From positions 1-64,000 of the forward strand of contig NZ_BDBX01000053.1 of NCBI RefSeq assembly GCF_001613205.1: a stretch of 64,000 nt of DNA. Direction: 5' to 3'. Numbering within the stretch: the first letter of the stretch is position 1; each line of letters opens with the position of its first letter. The notes below the pieces were generated by a model. The model searched no databases. It was not told the DNA's origin and was given only the letters and a program-made list of their open reading frames with translations. The translations under genes were made by a program, and so were the position numbers. The stretch is from Nocardia sienata NBRC 100364 (GTDB lineage: Bacteria; Actinomycetota; Actinomycetes; Mycobacteriales; Mycobacteriaceae). Positions 1 through 9,530 of the stretch are shown piece after piece.

Positions 1-26
1 ATAGACACTGCACTATTCTGCTTCGC

Positions 27-1022
27 GTGGCGATATCCAAGGTCGAGCGCCTGATGAATCTGGTCATCGCGCTGCTGTCGACTCGGCAGTTCCTGACTGC
101 GGAGCGTATTCGGGAGAGCGTCGCGGGCTACGAGGACTGTGCCAGCGACGAGGCGTTCAGCCGGATGTTCGAGCGGGACAAGAACGAACTCCGGGATCTG
201 GGCATACCTCTCGAGGTGGGCCCCTCCGGCCGTTTCTCGACAGTGGAGGGCTACCGCATCAACCGGGACGCCTACGAGCTACCGGATATCGACCTGACCA
301 GCGAGGAGTCGGCGGCGGTGGCGGTGGCCCTGCAGATGTGGGAGTCGCCTGAGCTGGCGGCGGCCGCGGCCGGGGCCCTGCTGAAATTGCGGGCGGGGGG
401 TGTGCACGTGGAGACCGATACCGCGTTCGCGGCCATTCCGGCGGTGCCGGCGCGCACGCGCGGGTCCGAGCCGGTGCTGGGGAAGTTGCTCGCGGCGATC
501 GATGCCGGGCAGGCGGTGCGGTTCGAGCATCGCGGCGCCAGTAACGCCCCGTATCTGATGCGGGATGTCGAACCGTGGGGGGTGGTGACGTGGCGGGGGC
601 GCTGGTATCTGGTGGGCCACGATCGGGACCGGGACGCGGTGCGGACTTTCCGGTTGTCCCGGATCGGGGACGAGATCACCGCGTACGGGCCGCGCAACGT
701 CGTGCATCCGCCCGAGGGGACGGATCTGCGCGAGATCGTGACCCGGGTGACCGGTAGTGTGCCGGTCACCGGGTCGGCGACCATCTGGGTGGCGCAGGGC
801 CGGGGCCGGGATCTGCGCCGGATCGGCGAGGTGGTGGGTAGCCGGACCGTCGGTGACCGGCCGGGCAGTGTGCTCGCGGTGCCGATCCGGTCACAGAATT
901 GGCTGGCCCGGTTGATCACCGGGTTGGGTGCCGATGCGCTGGTGCTCGAACCGGCGGAGTTGCGGGCCGATGTGGTGGCGCGGTTGCGTGCGGTGATCGA
1001 CCGGACGGAGGTGGCGTTGTGA
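27..1022 (+). CDS. pafB: PafB, WYL-domain transcriptional regulator
   Basis: PafB pairs with PafC as a DNA-binding activator of the mycobacterial-type DNA damage response and is encoded in the pup-proteasome locus. The 331-residue protein has an N-terminal winged-helix-like region (about residues 1-70) and a central WYL domain with the literal W193-Y194-L195. The start is GTG. Its last codon overlaps pafC by 4 bp, so the two are translationally coupled. A TAG at positions 2-4 could be the end of pafA, but that gene lies outside the window. The order pafB-pafC-tatA-tatC-helY is the mycobacterial one and supports the call. Confidence 0.93.
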   Translation: MAISKVERLMNLVIALLSTRQFLTAERIRESVAGYEDCASDEAFSRMFERDKNELRDLGIPLEVGPSGRFSTVEGYRINRDAYELPDIDLTSEESAAVAVALQMWESPELAAAAAGALLKLRAGGVHVETDTAFAAIPAVPARTRGSEPVLGKLLAAIDAGQAVRFEHRGASNAPYLMRDVEPWGVVTWRGRWYLVGHDRDRDAVRTFRLSRIGDEITAYGPRNVVHPPEGTDLREIVTRVTGSVPVTGSATIWVAQGRGRDLRRIGEVVGSRTVGDRPGSVLAVPIRSQNWLARLITGLGADALVLEPAELRADVVARLRAVIDRTEVAL

Positions 1023-2002
1023 GCACCCGGTTGTCGGCGCGGCTGTCGCGGCTGTTGAACATGGTCCCGTATTTCGTGGCCAATCCGGGAATCAGCGCGG
1101 CCGAGGCCGCGGCCGATCTGGGCGTCACGACCAAGCAGTTGATGGCCGATCTGAATCAGCTGTGGATGTGCGGGCTGCCCGGCTACGGTCCCGGTGATCT
1201 GATCGATCTGTCCTTTTCCGAGGAGAGTGTCCAGGTCACGTTCACCGCGGGGATCGAGCGGCCGTTGCGGCTCACCTCGATCGAGGCGACAGCGGTGCTG
1301 GTGGCGCTGCGGTCGATCGTCGATCTGCCGGGCATGGTGGATCCGACCGCCGCGCATTCGGCCATCGCCAAGCTCGAGGCGGCGATCTCCGGGGCGGTGC
1401 CGGCCGGGGACGCGGGGGACCTCCCGGCCGGGGAACTACCCGCCGAGGCTCCGGCGGTGACCACGGTGCGGTCCGCGGTGGCGGCGCGCCGGGCGTTGCG
1501 GCTGGAGTACTACTCGGCGAGCCGCGATGTGGTGTCGGACCGGGTGGTCGATCCCATTCGGATCGTCGCCGTCGACGACAACAGCTATCTGCAGGCGTGG
1601 TGCCGAGAGGCCGAGGGCGTACGGCTGTTCCGGTTCGACCGCATCGAATCGGCGGCCGAACTCGACGAACCGGCCCACCCGCCGCGGGAAGCGCGCGATT
1701 CGGAGGCGGGGCTGGATCTGTTCCAGGACGATCCCGCGGTCCCGTTGGCGCGGCTGCTGATCGCCGCCGATCACGGCTGGGTACTGGACCAGTACCCGAT
1801 GCACCGGGTGGCGGTGCACGCCGACGGGAGTATCGAGGCGACCATGCGTTTCGCCACACTGGATTGGATGGCGCGGTTGGCGCTCGGGTTCGGGTCCGGG
1901 GTGACCGTGCTGGGTCCGCCGGACCTGGTGGCGGCGGTCCGGGACCGCTCCGATGCCGCCCTGGCGGCGTATTCGGCCGCGGGGTTCGACGAGCCCGCCT
2001 GA
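1019..2002 (+). CDS. pafC: PafC, WYL-domain transcriptional regulator
   Basis: Second subunit of the PafBC regulator, 327 residues. The start chosen is GTG at 1019, which overlaps the pafB stop as GTGA; an open frame extends further upstream but only inside pafB. The N-terminal part (SARLSRLLNMVPYFVANPG) reads as the helix-turn-helix region and the middle carries the WYL-like sensor domain (around DNSYLQAWC). It is expected to act as a heterodimer with PafB on SOS-independent damage genes. tatA follows after a 157-bp gap that holds its own ribosome binding site. Confidence 0.92.
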   Translation: MSTRLSARLSRLLNMVPYFVANPGISAAEAAADLGVTTKQLMADLNQLWMCGLPGYGPGDLIDLSFSEESVQVTFTAGIERPLRLTSIEATAVLVALRSIVDLPGMVDPTAAHSAIAKLEAAISGAVPAGDAGDLPAGELPAEAPAVTTVRSAVAARRALRLEYYSASRDVVSDRVVDPIRIVAVDDNSYLQAWCREAEGVRLFRFDRIESAAELDEPAHPPREARDSEAGLDLFQDDPAVPLARLLIAADHGWVLDQYPMHRVAVHADGSIEATMRFATLDWMARLALGFGSGVTVLGPPDLVAAVRDRSDAALAAYSAAGFDEPA

Positions 2003-2159
2003 CAGCCCGCGGGCAGGCCCCGCGCCCGCGGGCACCCGACGTGGCGGTGAACAGCGATCTACCGGCGGGTGACGTGCGGGCCTCTGCCCCCGGTTGCGTT
2101 CGATGCGCCTGTCTGGGCAGGTAGCATCGGAAAGACCACAGTCTTGGGAGGTAACCACA

Positions 2160-2414
2160 ATGGGCAGTCTGAGCATCTGGCACTGGCTGATCATCGCGGC
2201 GCTGTTCGTGGTGTTCTTCGGCGCGAAGCGGATGCCCGACGCGGCCCGCAGTCTCGGCCGGTCGCTGCGCATCTTCAAGAGCGAAGTGAGCGAGATGCAC
2301 AACGACGGCAAGCCCGCGAGCACCGCGGCCGCGCAGCCCGCTCCGGAGCTGCCGGCCGGCCGCGAGGCGGCGCCGCAGGCCACGGAGACGCGGAGCGAGT
2401 CGAAAACGCTCTGA
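2160..2414 (+). CDS. tatA: Sec-independent translocase subunit TatA
   Basis: Small membrane component of the twin-arginine export system, 84 residues. One N-terminal transmembrane helix (about residues 5-22) ends in the FFGAKRMPDAARSLG hinge and amphipathic helix typical of actinobacterial TatA; the tail is Ala/Pro/Glu-rich. ATG at 2160 follows a good GGGAGG site and matches the usual N-terminus MGSL. tatC follows, as in mycobacteria. TatA oligomers form the protein-conducting element for folded proteins exported with TatC. Confidence 0.95.
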   Translation: MGSLSIWHWLIIAALFVVFFGAKRMPDAARSLGRSLRIFKSEVSEMHNDGKPASTAAAQPAPELPAGREAAPQATETRSESKTL

Positions 2415-2580
2415 GCCCGTATTCGCGGGTCCGGGCACACCCGGACCCCGATACGACGCTGTCGACCCGGCGCTGCCGGCCGGGCCCTGACCGCATACCG
2501 GGCGGAGTATCGCCGGGGCATCGGACAGCGCCGCAGGCCGAGCGGAGCGAGGCACTCTGATACGAGGGCATCCACACACC

Positions 2581-3549
2581 ATGCGAATTCCGTTCGACCC
2601 CCGGCACAGCAAGCGCCGGACCAATCCCGATGGCACCATGTCCCTGGTCGACCATCTGCGGGAGTTGCGCACCCGGCTGTTGATCTCGCTGGCGGCCGTG
2701 CTGGTCACCACGATCGTCGGTTTCCTGTGGTACGCGCATTCGTTCTTCGGGCTGGAGAGCCTCGGTGAGATCCTGCGCGGTCCGTACTGTTCGCTGCCCG
2801 ATTCGGCGCGGGCCTCGCTGACTCCCGGCGGTGAGTGCCGCCTGCTGGCCACGGCTCCGTTCGAGCAGTTCATGCTCCGGTTGAAGGTCGGGCTGACCGC
2901 CGGCGTGGTGCTGGCGTGCCCGGTCTGGCTGTACCAGGCATGGGCGTTCATCACTCCGGGTCTGTATCCGAAGGAACGTAAGTACGCGGTCGGTTTCGTG
3001 GTGACCGGCTCGTTCCTGTTCGTCGGCGGCGCGGTGCTGGCCTACTGGGTCATCTCCCACGCGCTGAGTTTCCTGCTCAGTATCGGCGACAATGTGCAGA
3101 TCACCGCGCTGAGCGGTTCCCAGTACTTCAGTTTCATCATCCAGCTGCTGATCATCTTCGGTGTCAGTTTCGAAACACCGTTGCTGATCGTGGGTCTGAA
3201 CCTGATCGGGGTGCTGCCGTACGAGAAGCTGAAGGCCTGGCGGCGCGGCATCATCTTCGGTCTGTTCGTGTTCGCGGCGATCGTCACTCCGCAGGACCCG
3301 TTCTCCATGCTGGCGCTGGCGCTCGCGCTGACCGTGCTGTTCGAGTTCGCGGTGCAGTTCGCCCGGTTCAACGACCGGCGCCGGGCCCGGATCGAGGAGC
3401 AGCAGCTGGGCGCGCTCGACGACGAGGAGGCCTCGCGGATCGAGGCGCCGACCTCGGTCGATCCGGCCACGCCCATTCCGTCGGCCGATGCGGTGCCCGC
3501 CCCGGAGCGGACCGGTCGCCCGACCACGGACTATTCGGACACACTCTGA
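2581..3549 (+). CDS. tatC: Sec-independent translocase subunit TatC
   Basis: Receptor subunit of the Tat system, 322 residues, multi-spanning. The N-terminus has the conserved signal-peptide-binding motif HLRELRTRLL before the first membrane helix; further hydrophobic helices follow to about residue 265. The C-terminal tail is long, charged and Pro/Ala-rich, as in other actinobacterial TatC. It starts at ATG, 166 bp after tatA, and probably shares its transcript. TatB is not encoded next to it. Confidence 0.95.
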   Translation: MRIPFDPRHSKRRTNPDGTMSLVDHLRELRTRLLISLAAVLVTTIVGFLWYAHSFFGLESLGEILRGPYCSLPDSARASLTPGGECRLLATAPFEQFMLRLKVGLTAGVVLACPVWLYQAWAFITPGLYPKERKYAVGFVVTGSFLFVGGAVLAYWVISHALSFLLSIGDNVQITALSGSQYFSFIIQLLIIFGVSFETPLLIVGLNLIGVLPYEKLKAWRRGIIFGLFVFAAIVTPQDPFSMLALALALTVLFEFAVQFARFNDRRRARIEEQQLGALDDEEASRIEAPTSVDPATPIPSADAVPAPERTGRPTTDYSDTL

Positions 3550-3588
3550 CCGCTGCGGGCACCTCCCCGGAAATTATCGGCGCGACCG

Positions 3589-6318
3589 GTGTCGGATTCC
3601 TCGATTAGTCTCGGAGCCGTGACACCGAACGCGTCGCTGACCGCCGAACTGTCCCGGTTCGCCGCCCAGCTGACATTCGAGCTGGACCCCTTCCAGCGCC
3701 AGGCCTGTACCGCCCTCGAGGAGGGGCACGGGGTACTCGTCTGCGCGCCCACCGGCGCCGGGAAGACCGTCGTCGGCGAATTCGCGGTGCATCTGGCATT
3801 GGCATCGGGCGGGAAATGTTTCTACACCACGCCCATCAAGGCGCTGTCGAACCAGAAGTTCGCCGATCTCACCGAGCGGTACGGCCGCGAGCTGGTGGGT
3901 CTGCTCACCGGCGACCAGTCGATCAATCCCGATGCTCCGGTCGTGGTGATGACCACCGAGGTGCTGCGGAACATGATCTACGCCTCGTCCGACGCATTGC
4001 GCGCCCTGTCCCATGTGGTGATGGACGAGGTCCACTACCTGGCCGACCGGTTCCGTGGCGCGGTGTGGGAAGAGGTCATCCTGCACCTGCCGCCGGAAGT
4101 GCGGCTGGTGAGCCTGTCGGCCACGGTGTCCAATGCCGAGGAGTTCGGCGCCTGGATGGAGACCGTGCGCGGGAACACCGCCGTGGTGGTGGACGAGACC
4201 CGGCCGGTGCCGCTGTGGCAGCACGTGATGGTCGGGCGCCGCATGTTCGACCTGTTCGACAGCGAATCCTCCGACCAGCGGGTACTGGTCGATTCGGATC
4301 TGGTCCGCTACATCAAACAGCGGGAGAGCGCCGACCGGATGGAGGGCTGGGGAGGTCCACGCGGGCGGGGCGGCCCGCGACGGTTCTTCCGGCCGCTGCC
4401 CCGGCCCGAGGTACTGGCCCGGCTCGACGAAGAGGGCCTGCTGCCCGCGATCACCTTCATCTTCAGCCGGGCCGGCTGCGACGGCGCGCTGGCCCAGTGC
4501 CTGCGTTCCGGGCTGGATCTGGGCGGTGCGGCCGATCCCGAGGTCGTCGACGCGATCATCGACAAGCACACCGGCGAACTGCCGCGCGCCGATCTCGAGG
4601 TGCTCGGGTACTGGGAGTGGCGGGAGGCGCTGCACCGCGGCCTGGCCGCCCATCACGCCGGAATGCTGCCCGCCTTCCGGCACACCGTCGAGGAACTGTT
4701 CGTCAAAGGCCTGGTCCGAGCGGTGTTCGCCACCGAGACGCTGGCGCTGGGGATCAATATGCCCGCGCGCACCGTGGTGCTCGAACGGCTGGTCAAGTTC
4801 AATGGGGAAACCCACGCCGAACTGACCCCGGGGGAGTACACCCAGCTCACCGGGCGGGCCGGGCGGCGCGGTATCGATGTGGAGGGCCACGCGGTCGTGC
4901 TGTGGCAGCCCGAGGTCGATACCAGCGCGGTCGCCGGTCTGGCCTCCACCCGGACCTATCCGCTGCGCAGTTCCTTCAAACCCGGCTACAACATGTCGAT
5001 CAACCTGATCGACCGGCTGGGCGCCGAAGAGGCGCGGCTGCTGCTCGAGCGTTCCTTCGCCCAGTTCCAGGCGGACCGCTCGGTGGTCGGGCTGGTCCGC
5101 GGTATCGAACGCAACGAGAGCCAGTTGCGTAAACTCGCCGCCCAGCTCGGCGGCGAGGACGGGGACTTCCTGGAGTACTTCGGTCTGCGGGAGCGAATCA
5201 AACAGCGTGAACGACAGCTCAACCAGCAGACCCGCACCGACCGGCGCACCGCCGGTATCGCCGCCCTGACCGAACTGCGCCGCGGCGATGTGGTCGCCAT
5301 CGGCGCCGGGCGCCGGGCGGGGCTGGCCGTGATCCTGGAACCCGACGCCACCCCCGGTGATCCGCGTCCGCTGGTGCTCACCGAGGACAAATGGGCGGGC
5401 CGGGTCTCGGTCGCCGATTTCCCGGTGCCGGCGCAGCCGCTGGGCCGGATGCGGCTGCCGCGCCGGGTCGACCACCGCACCGCGCGGACCCGCCGCGATC
5501 TCGCCTCGGCCCTGCGCAGCACCGGGATCATCGCACCGCACCGTCCGCGCCGGGACAAACGTGCCGCGGGCGCCGACGACCCCGAACTGGGCGCTCTGCG
5601 CCGCGCGCTGCGGGCCCATCCAGCCCACACCCGGCCTGATCGGGAGCAGCTGGCCCGGGTCGGCGAGCGCTACAACCGGGTGGCACGGGAGACCGAGTCG
5701 ATGCGGCAGAAGGTCGCGACGACCACCAATTCGCTGGCCCGCACCTTCGACCGGATCGTCGGGCTGCTCGAGGAACGCGGTTTCGTGCACCAGGGGGAGG
5801 TCACCGCGGACGGGCGGCGGCTGGCCCGTATCTACGCGGAAAGCGATCTGCTCGTGGTCGAATGCCTGCGGCAGGGACTGTGGCGTGGATTGGGCCCGGC
5901 CGAACTGGCGGCCGTGGTGTCGATTCTGGTGTACGAATCGCGTTCGGAGGGGGGCTATCTCGGCGCCGCCGGACCGACCGCGCCGATCCGCCGTGCGGTC
6001 GCCGACACCATCGCCGAGTGGTCACGGCTGCGCAACGACGAGTCCGAGCACCGGCTGGCTCCCAGCCGTGAACCCGATCTCGGGTTCGTGGGCGGTATCT
6101 ACAAATGGGCTCGCGGTGACGCGCTGGCGGATTCGCTGCTGGCCAGTGGTGATCAGGGCACGCCGCTGTCGGCCGGTGATTTCGTGCGTTGGTGCCGGCA
6201 GGTGATCGATCTGCTCGATCAGATCCACACCACCGCAGACGATACCGAGGTCGCGGCGACCGCGGCCAAGGCCGTCCGGGCGATCCGGCGTGGTGTCGTC
6301 GCGGTGGACGCGGCATGA
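3589..6318 (+). CDS. helY: HelY, Ski2/Mtr4-like DEVH-box helicase
   Basis: Superfamily 2 RNA/DNA helicase of 909 residues. Walker A is APTGAGKT (residues 53-60) and Walker B is DEVH (146-149). SLSATV gives motif III, and TGRAGRRG gives motif VI. The C-terminal half carries the accessory domain shared with Ski2/Mtr4-type enzymes. GTG at 3589 is given as start; an alternative GTG at 3619 gives an N-terminus closer to the mycobacterial protein as I remember it. It follows tatC as in Mycobacterium (Rv2092c position). The substrate is not established; a role in RNA turnover is inferred from the family. Confidence 0.93.
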   Translation: MSDSSISLGAVTPNASLTAELSRFAAQLTFELDPFQRQACTALEEGHGVLVCAPTGAGKTVVGEFAVHLALASGGKCFYTTPIKALSNQKFADLTERYGRELVGLLTGDQSINPDAPVVVMTTEVLRNMIYASSDALRALSHVVMDEVHYLADRFRGAVWEEVILHLPPEVRLVSLSATVSNAEEFGAWMETVRGNTAVVVDETRPVPLWQHVMVGRRMFDLFDSESSDQRVLVDSDLVRYIKQRESADRMEGWGGPRGRGGPRRFFRPLPRPEVLARLDEEGLLPAITFIFSRAGCDGALAQCLRSGLDLGGAADPEVVDAIIDKHTGELPRADLEVLGYWEWREALHRGLAAHHAGMLPAFRHTVEELFVKGLVRAVFATETLALGINMPARTVVLERLVKFNGETHAELTPGEYTQLTGRAGRRGIDVEGHAVVLWQPEVDTSAVAGLASTRTYPLRSSFKPGYNMSINLIDRLGAEEARLLLERSFAQFQADRSVVGLVRGIERNESQLRKLAAQLGGEDGDFLEYFGLRERIKQRERQLNQQTRTDRRTAGIAALTELRRGDVVAIGAGRRAGLAVILEPDATPGDPRPLVLTEDKWAGRVSVADFPVPAQPLGRMRLPRRVDHRTARTRRDLASALRSTGIIAPHRPRRDKRAAGADDPELGALRRALRAHPAHTRPDREQLARVGERYNRVARETESMRQKVATTTNSLARTFDRIVGLLEERGFVHQGEVTADGRRLARIYAESDLLVVECLRQGLWRGLGPAELAAVVSILVYESRSEGGYLGAAGPTAPIRRAVADTIAEWSRLRNDESEHRLAPSREPDLGFVGGIYKWARGDALADSLLASGDQGTPLSAGDFVRWCRQVIDLLDQIHTTADDTEVAATAAKAVRAIRRGVVAVDAA

Positions 6319-6471
6319 GAGAGTCAGGCCCGGACGCGGTAGCGGAGCGTAACGACGCAGGGCCCTCGCTCATGCTTCGGTAGTCACAGCGTGAGACCAT
6401 CGATTGTGATTTGATTTCAACCGCACGCGGGGGGCTACCGTGTGTTGGACAATGCGAGTGGAGGCAACCAG

Positions 6472-7275
6472 ATGAGCGGGCCGTACGGACCGAACGACGC
6501 CCCGGGCACCGGGGAGGGACGTAACGATCCCACCCAGGTCTGGGGTGGGCAGCAGCCGCCCGGCGCGGCGCCGCAGTGGGGGAACCAGTCGCCCGCACAG
6601 CCCCCGGTTCCCGACCCGCAGCAGGCGCAGCCCACCCAGCAGTGGGGTAGTGACCAGGGCGGACAGCAGTGGCAGCCGGCTCCGCCACCGCAGCAGCAGT
6701 GGAGCCAGCCGCAACCGCAACCCCAGCAGCCTCAGCCGCAGCAGTGGAACGACCCCAATCAGCAGCAGTGGGGGCAGCAGCCCCAGCAGCCCCAGCCGCA
6801 GTGGGGTGACCCGAATCAGCAGCAGCAGTGGGGTGACCCGAATCAGCAGCAGCCGCAGTGGAGTGATCCGAACCAGCAGCAGTGGGGACAGCAGCAGCCG
6901 CAGCAGCAGTGGGGTCAGCCGAATCAGCAGCAGTGGGGACAGCAGCCGCCGTCGTCGGGCGGTGGTAAGAAAACCGGCCTCATCATCGGCGGGGCGGTGC
7001 TGGCGGTGGTGCTCGTGGTCGGCGCCGTCGTCGGCATTCTGACCCTCACCGCAAAGGACCAGCTGGACCAGGCCGCCGTGCAGACGGGCGTGGCGAAAGT
7101 CCTGGCGGATTCCTACGGGATCGACGACGTCGAGGATGTCCAGTGCCCCGCGGGCCAGGAGGTCGCGGTGGATGCCACCTTCACCTGTGATCTGAAGGTC
7201 GGTGGCGAGGCCAAGAAGGTCAACATCAAGATCACCAAGGACGACGGCACCTACGAAGTCGGCCGCCCGAGCTGA
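6472..7275 (+). CDS. Gln/Pro-rich membrane protein with C-terminal DUF4333 domain
   Basis: 267 residues. The first 165 or so are very rich in Gln, Pro and Trp, with imperfect repeats of the form DPNQQQWG. A single membrane helix follows (GLIIGGAVLAVVLVVGAVVG). The extracytoplasmic part of about 80 residues has two cysteines (VQCP and FTCDL) and fits DUF4333. ATG at 6472 is chosen because GGAGG lies 8 bases upstream; a GTG at 6442 is possible. Mycobacteria have a DUF4333 protein at the same place after helY (Rv2091c). Function unknown; envelope location inferred. A strong terminator follows. Confidence 0.85.
   Translation: MSGPYGPNDAPGTGEGRNDPTQVWGGQQPPGAAPQWGNQSPAQPPVPDPQQAQPTQQWGSDQGGQQWQPAPPPQQQWSQPQPQPQQPQPQQWNDPNQQQWGQQPQQPQPQWGDPNQQQQWGDPNQQQPQWSDPNQQQWGQQQPQQQWGQPNQQQWGQQPPSSGGGKKTGLIIGGAVLAVVLVVGAVVGILTLTAKDQLDQAAVQTGVAKVLADSYGIDDVEDVQCPAGQEVAVDATFTCDLKVGGEAKKVNIKITKDDGTYEVGRPS
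6736..6954 (+). repeat. Imperfect tandem repeats coding for QQQWG(D/Q)PN units
   Basis: Inside the DUF4333 gene, short near-identical units built on CAGCAGTGGGG and CCGAATCAGCAGCAG recur several times and encode Gln-Gln-Gln-Trp-Gly-Asp-Pro-Asn variants. Copy number is likely to vary between strains through slippage. Confidence 0.75.
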
Positions 7276-7290
7276 TCTTCTCGCCGGACG

Positions 7291-7322
7291 AACCCGCCGG
7301 ACGCTGCCCTCCGGCGGGTTTT
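7291..7322 (+). terminator. Intrinsic terminator, possibly bidirectional
   Basis: An 11-bp perfect stem (AACCCGCCGGA pairing with TCCGGCGGGTT) with an 8-base loop is followed by Ts. It lies between the ends of two convergent genes, the DUF4333 gene and the exonuclease gene, and can stop transcription from both sides. Confidence 0.85.
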
Positions 7323-7338
7323 CGCTGTCATGGGCCGG

Positions 7339-8307
7339 TCAGGCGCAGTCGGCCAGCGCGGTGATCAACCGCTCGACCGGGCTCTGCGCGTTGTAGGCGC
7401 GGGCGAGTTCGCGTAGCGCGTCGATATCGGCCGGGATGGGATGCAGGGTATCGGGCCGCGACAGGATCACATCGGCGTCGCGCACCACGCGCACCACGGG
7501 CGCCGCCGCGTCGAGATAGTCGGCGGCCGTACGCAGTTTGGTCCGGATCCCTTGGGCCAGGTCGGCCGCGGGATCGTCTACCGCCGCCCGCAGCGCCTCG
7601 AGTGAACCGAACCTGCTGATCAGGGTGGCGGCGGTCTTCTCGCCGATCCCCGCGGCGCCCGGGAGCCCATCCGAGGAATCCCCGCGCAGTGTCGCCATAT
7701 CCGCGTAGGCCGGACCCGCGTTCTGCTCCGGGACCCCGTATTTCGCCGCGACCTCCGCCGGCCCGAACAGTTCGGCCTTGGCCAGCCCGCGGCCCGCGTA
7801 CAGCACCCGCACCGGCGGCTCGGGGGTATCGCGGACCAGTTGCAGCAGATCCCGGTCGCCGCTGACGACTATCACCGGGTCGGTGAGCTCGGTGGAGGCG
7901 AGGGTACCCAGCACATCGTCGGCTTCCAGGCCTTCCGCACCGCCCGTGGCGATACCGGCGCTGGCCAGCATCTCGAGGATCATGTCGACCTGCGGAGTGA
8001 GCCGGTCCGGTACTTCCTCGGCGCCCGGTGCGGCCGTGGCCGAGGTGTCGAGCCGATGGGCCTTGTAGGTGGGCACCAGATCCACTCTGAACTTCGGCCG
8101 CCAGTCCAGGTCCAGGCACACCACGAGCCGGGCGGGGCGATGCCTGGTGACGAGGGAGGCGACCATATCGGTGAACCCGCGCAGGGCGTTCACCGACCGG
8201 CCGTCGGACGCGGTGATCTTGTCCGGGATCGCGTAGAAGGCCCGGAACCACAGACTCGCGCCGTCCAGCAGCAGCAGGGGACGCGGCGTGGATTCGGTCG
8301 TAGTCAC
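7339..8307 (-). CDS. 5'-3' exonuclease (Pol I exonuclease-domain type)
   Basis: 322 residues, a free-standing homologue of the DNA polymerase I 5' nuclease domain. Visible motifs are LLLLDGASLWFRAFYA at the N-terminus, GLEADDVLGTLA with clustered acids, VSGDRDLLQL, and the helix-3-turn-helix region LPGAAGIGEKTAATLI. The position corresponds to mycobacterial Rv2090. It is convergent with the DUF4333 gene and divergent from the peptidase. It probably processes flaps or RNA primers; it lacks a polymerase domain. Confidence 0.9.
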   Translation of the reverse strand: MTTTESTPRPLLLLDGASLWFRAFYAIPDKITASDGRSVNALRGFTDMVASLVTRHRPARLVVCLDLDWRPKFRVDLVPTYKAHRLDTSATAAPGAEEVPDRLTPQVDMILEMLASAGIATGGAEGLEADDVLGTLASTELTDPVIVVSGDRDLLQLVRDTPEPPVRVLYAGRGLAKAELFGPAEVAAKYGVPEQNAGPAYADMATLRGDSSDGLPGAAGIGEKTAATLISRFGSLEALRAAVDDPAADLAQGIRTKLRTAADYLDAAAPVVRVVRDADVILSRPDTLHPIPADIDALRELARAYNAQSPVERLITALADCA

Positions 8308-8378
8308 CCGGTGAATCTACAAGGACCCACCGACGTCTCCGATGTGCCGCCCCCCGGGTGCGAGGTAGGTTCGAGGTC

Positions 8379-9518
8379 ATGAGCGCGCACACGGAGTCAC
8401 GGTTCGCGGCGGAGGTCTACGGGCAGCGATTGGAGCGGGCGGTCCAGTTGATCCGCGACGCCCATCTCGACGCCCTGCTCATCACCCCTGGCCCGGACCT
8501 GCGGTACCTCATCGGATCGGCGGCCCAGTCGTTCGAACGGCTGACCTGTCTGGTGATCACCTCCGACAAGGCCACCCCGTCGGTGGTGATCCCCAAACTG
8601 GAGGTGTCGGCCCTGCAGGAGTCCGCAGTCGACGAACTCGGCCTGCGGGTCCTGGACTGGGTGGACGGGGTGGACCCGTATCAGCTGGTCCGGTCGGCGC
8701 TGCACATCGGCTCCCGCGTCGCGGTGGCCGATTCCATGCCCGCGCTACATCTGCTGCCGCTGGCGCACAGTTTCAGCGGGCTCCCGGTCTCGGCGACCCC
8801 GGTACTGCGGGAATTGCGCATGATCAAGGACGACGCCGAAATCGCGGCGCTGCGCCGGGCGGGCGCGGCCATCGACCGAGTACACGCCCGGATGGGGGAG
8901 TTCCTGCGGGTCGGGCGGACCGAGGCCGAGGTCGGCAAGGACATCACCGAGGCCATCGTGGCCGAGGGCCATACCGAGGCCGCGTTCGTGATCGTGGGCA
9001 GCGGGCCCAACGGCGCCAATCCGCATCATGAGGTGTCGGAGCGCCGGATCGAGGCCGGTGACGTGGTGGTGATCGATATCGGCGGCCCGGTGGAGCCCGG
9101 TTACTACTCCGACTCCACCCGGACCTATGTGCTGGGCGAACCCGATCCGGAGATCGCGGCGCGCTGTGCCGAACTGGAGCGCGCCCAGGCCGCCGCGGTG
9201 GCTTCCGTGCGACCCGGTGTCCGCGCCGAAGCCGTGGACGCGGCCGCCCGCGAACCGCTGGAAGCCGCCGGGTTCGGGCCCGCATTCGTCCACCGGACCG
9301 GGCACGGTATCGGCCTGTCGGTGCACGAGGAGCCCTATATCGTCGCGGGCAACGACCTGGAACTGCGCCCGGGGATGGCGTTCAGTATCGAACCCGGGAT
9401 CTATTTCCCGGGGGAATGGGGCGCCCGGATCGAGGACATCGTGGTCGTCACCGAGGACGGCTGCGTGCCGATGAACGAGCGTCCGCACGGCCTCACCGTC
9501 CTACCGGCCGACAGCTAG
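8379..9518 (+). CDS. pepE: M24 family metallopeptidase, Xaa-Pro dipeptidase type (PepE/PepQ-like)
   Basis: 379 residues from ATG at 8379. The N-terminal creatinase-like domain precedes a pita-bread domain with the dinuclear metal site: DIGGPV...YYSDSTRTY (two Asp), GHGIGLSVHEEPY (His), IEPGIYFPGEWGARIED (two Glu). It probably cleaves Xaa-Pro dipeptides in the cytoplasm. Gene order matches mycobacterial Rv2089c (pepE). The gene is divergent from the exonuclease, with only 71 bp between starts for both promoters. Confidence 0.9.
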   Translation: MSAHTESRFAAEVYGQRLERAVQLIRDAHLDALLITPGPDLRYLIGSAAQSFERLTCLVITSDKATPSVVIPKLEVSALQESAVDELGLRVLDWVDGVDPYQLVRSALHIGSRVAVADSMPALHLLPLAHSFSGLPVSATPVLRELRMIKDDAEIAALRRAGAAIDRVHARMGEFLRVGRTEAEVGKDITEAIVAEGHTEAAFVIVGSGPNGANPHHEVSERRIEAGDVVVIDIGGPVEPGYYSDSTRTYVLGEPDPEIAARCAELERAQAAAVASVRPGVRAEAVDAAAREPLEAAGFGPAFVHRTGHGIGLSVHEEPYIVAGNDLELRPGMAFSIEPGIYFPGEWGARIEDIVVVTEDGCVPMNERPHGLTVLPADS

Positions 9519-9530
9519 CCGGCCCGGCGT

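Noticed and set aside
272..1357. Long minus-strand frame opposite pafB/pafC
   Set aside because: Arg/Pro/His-rich shadow of strongly conserved genes on the other strand.
1272..2954. 560-residue minus-strand frame across pafC, tatA and tatC
   Set aside because: No domain, covers three real genes, codon use typical of high-GC antisense frames.
3574..5790. 738-residue minus-strand frame inside helY
   Set aside because: Antisense of helicase motifs; composition biased (His, Gly, Gln).
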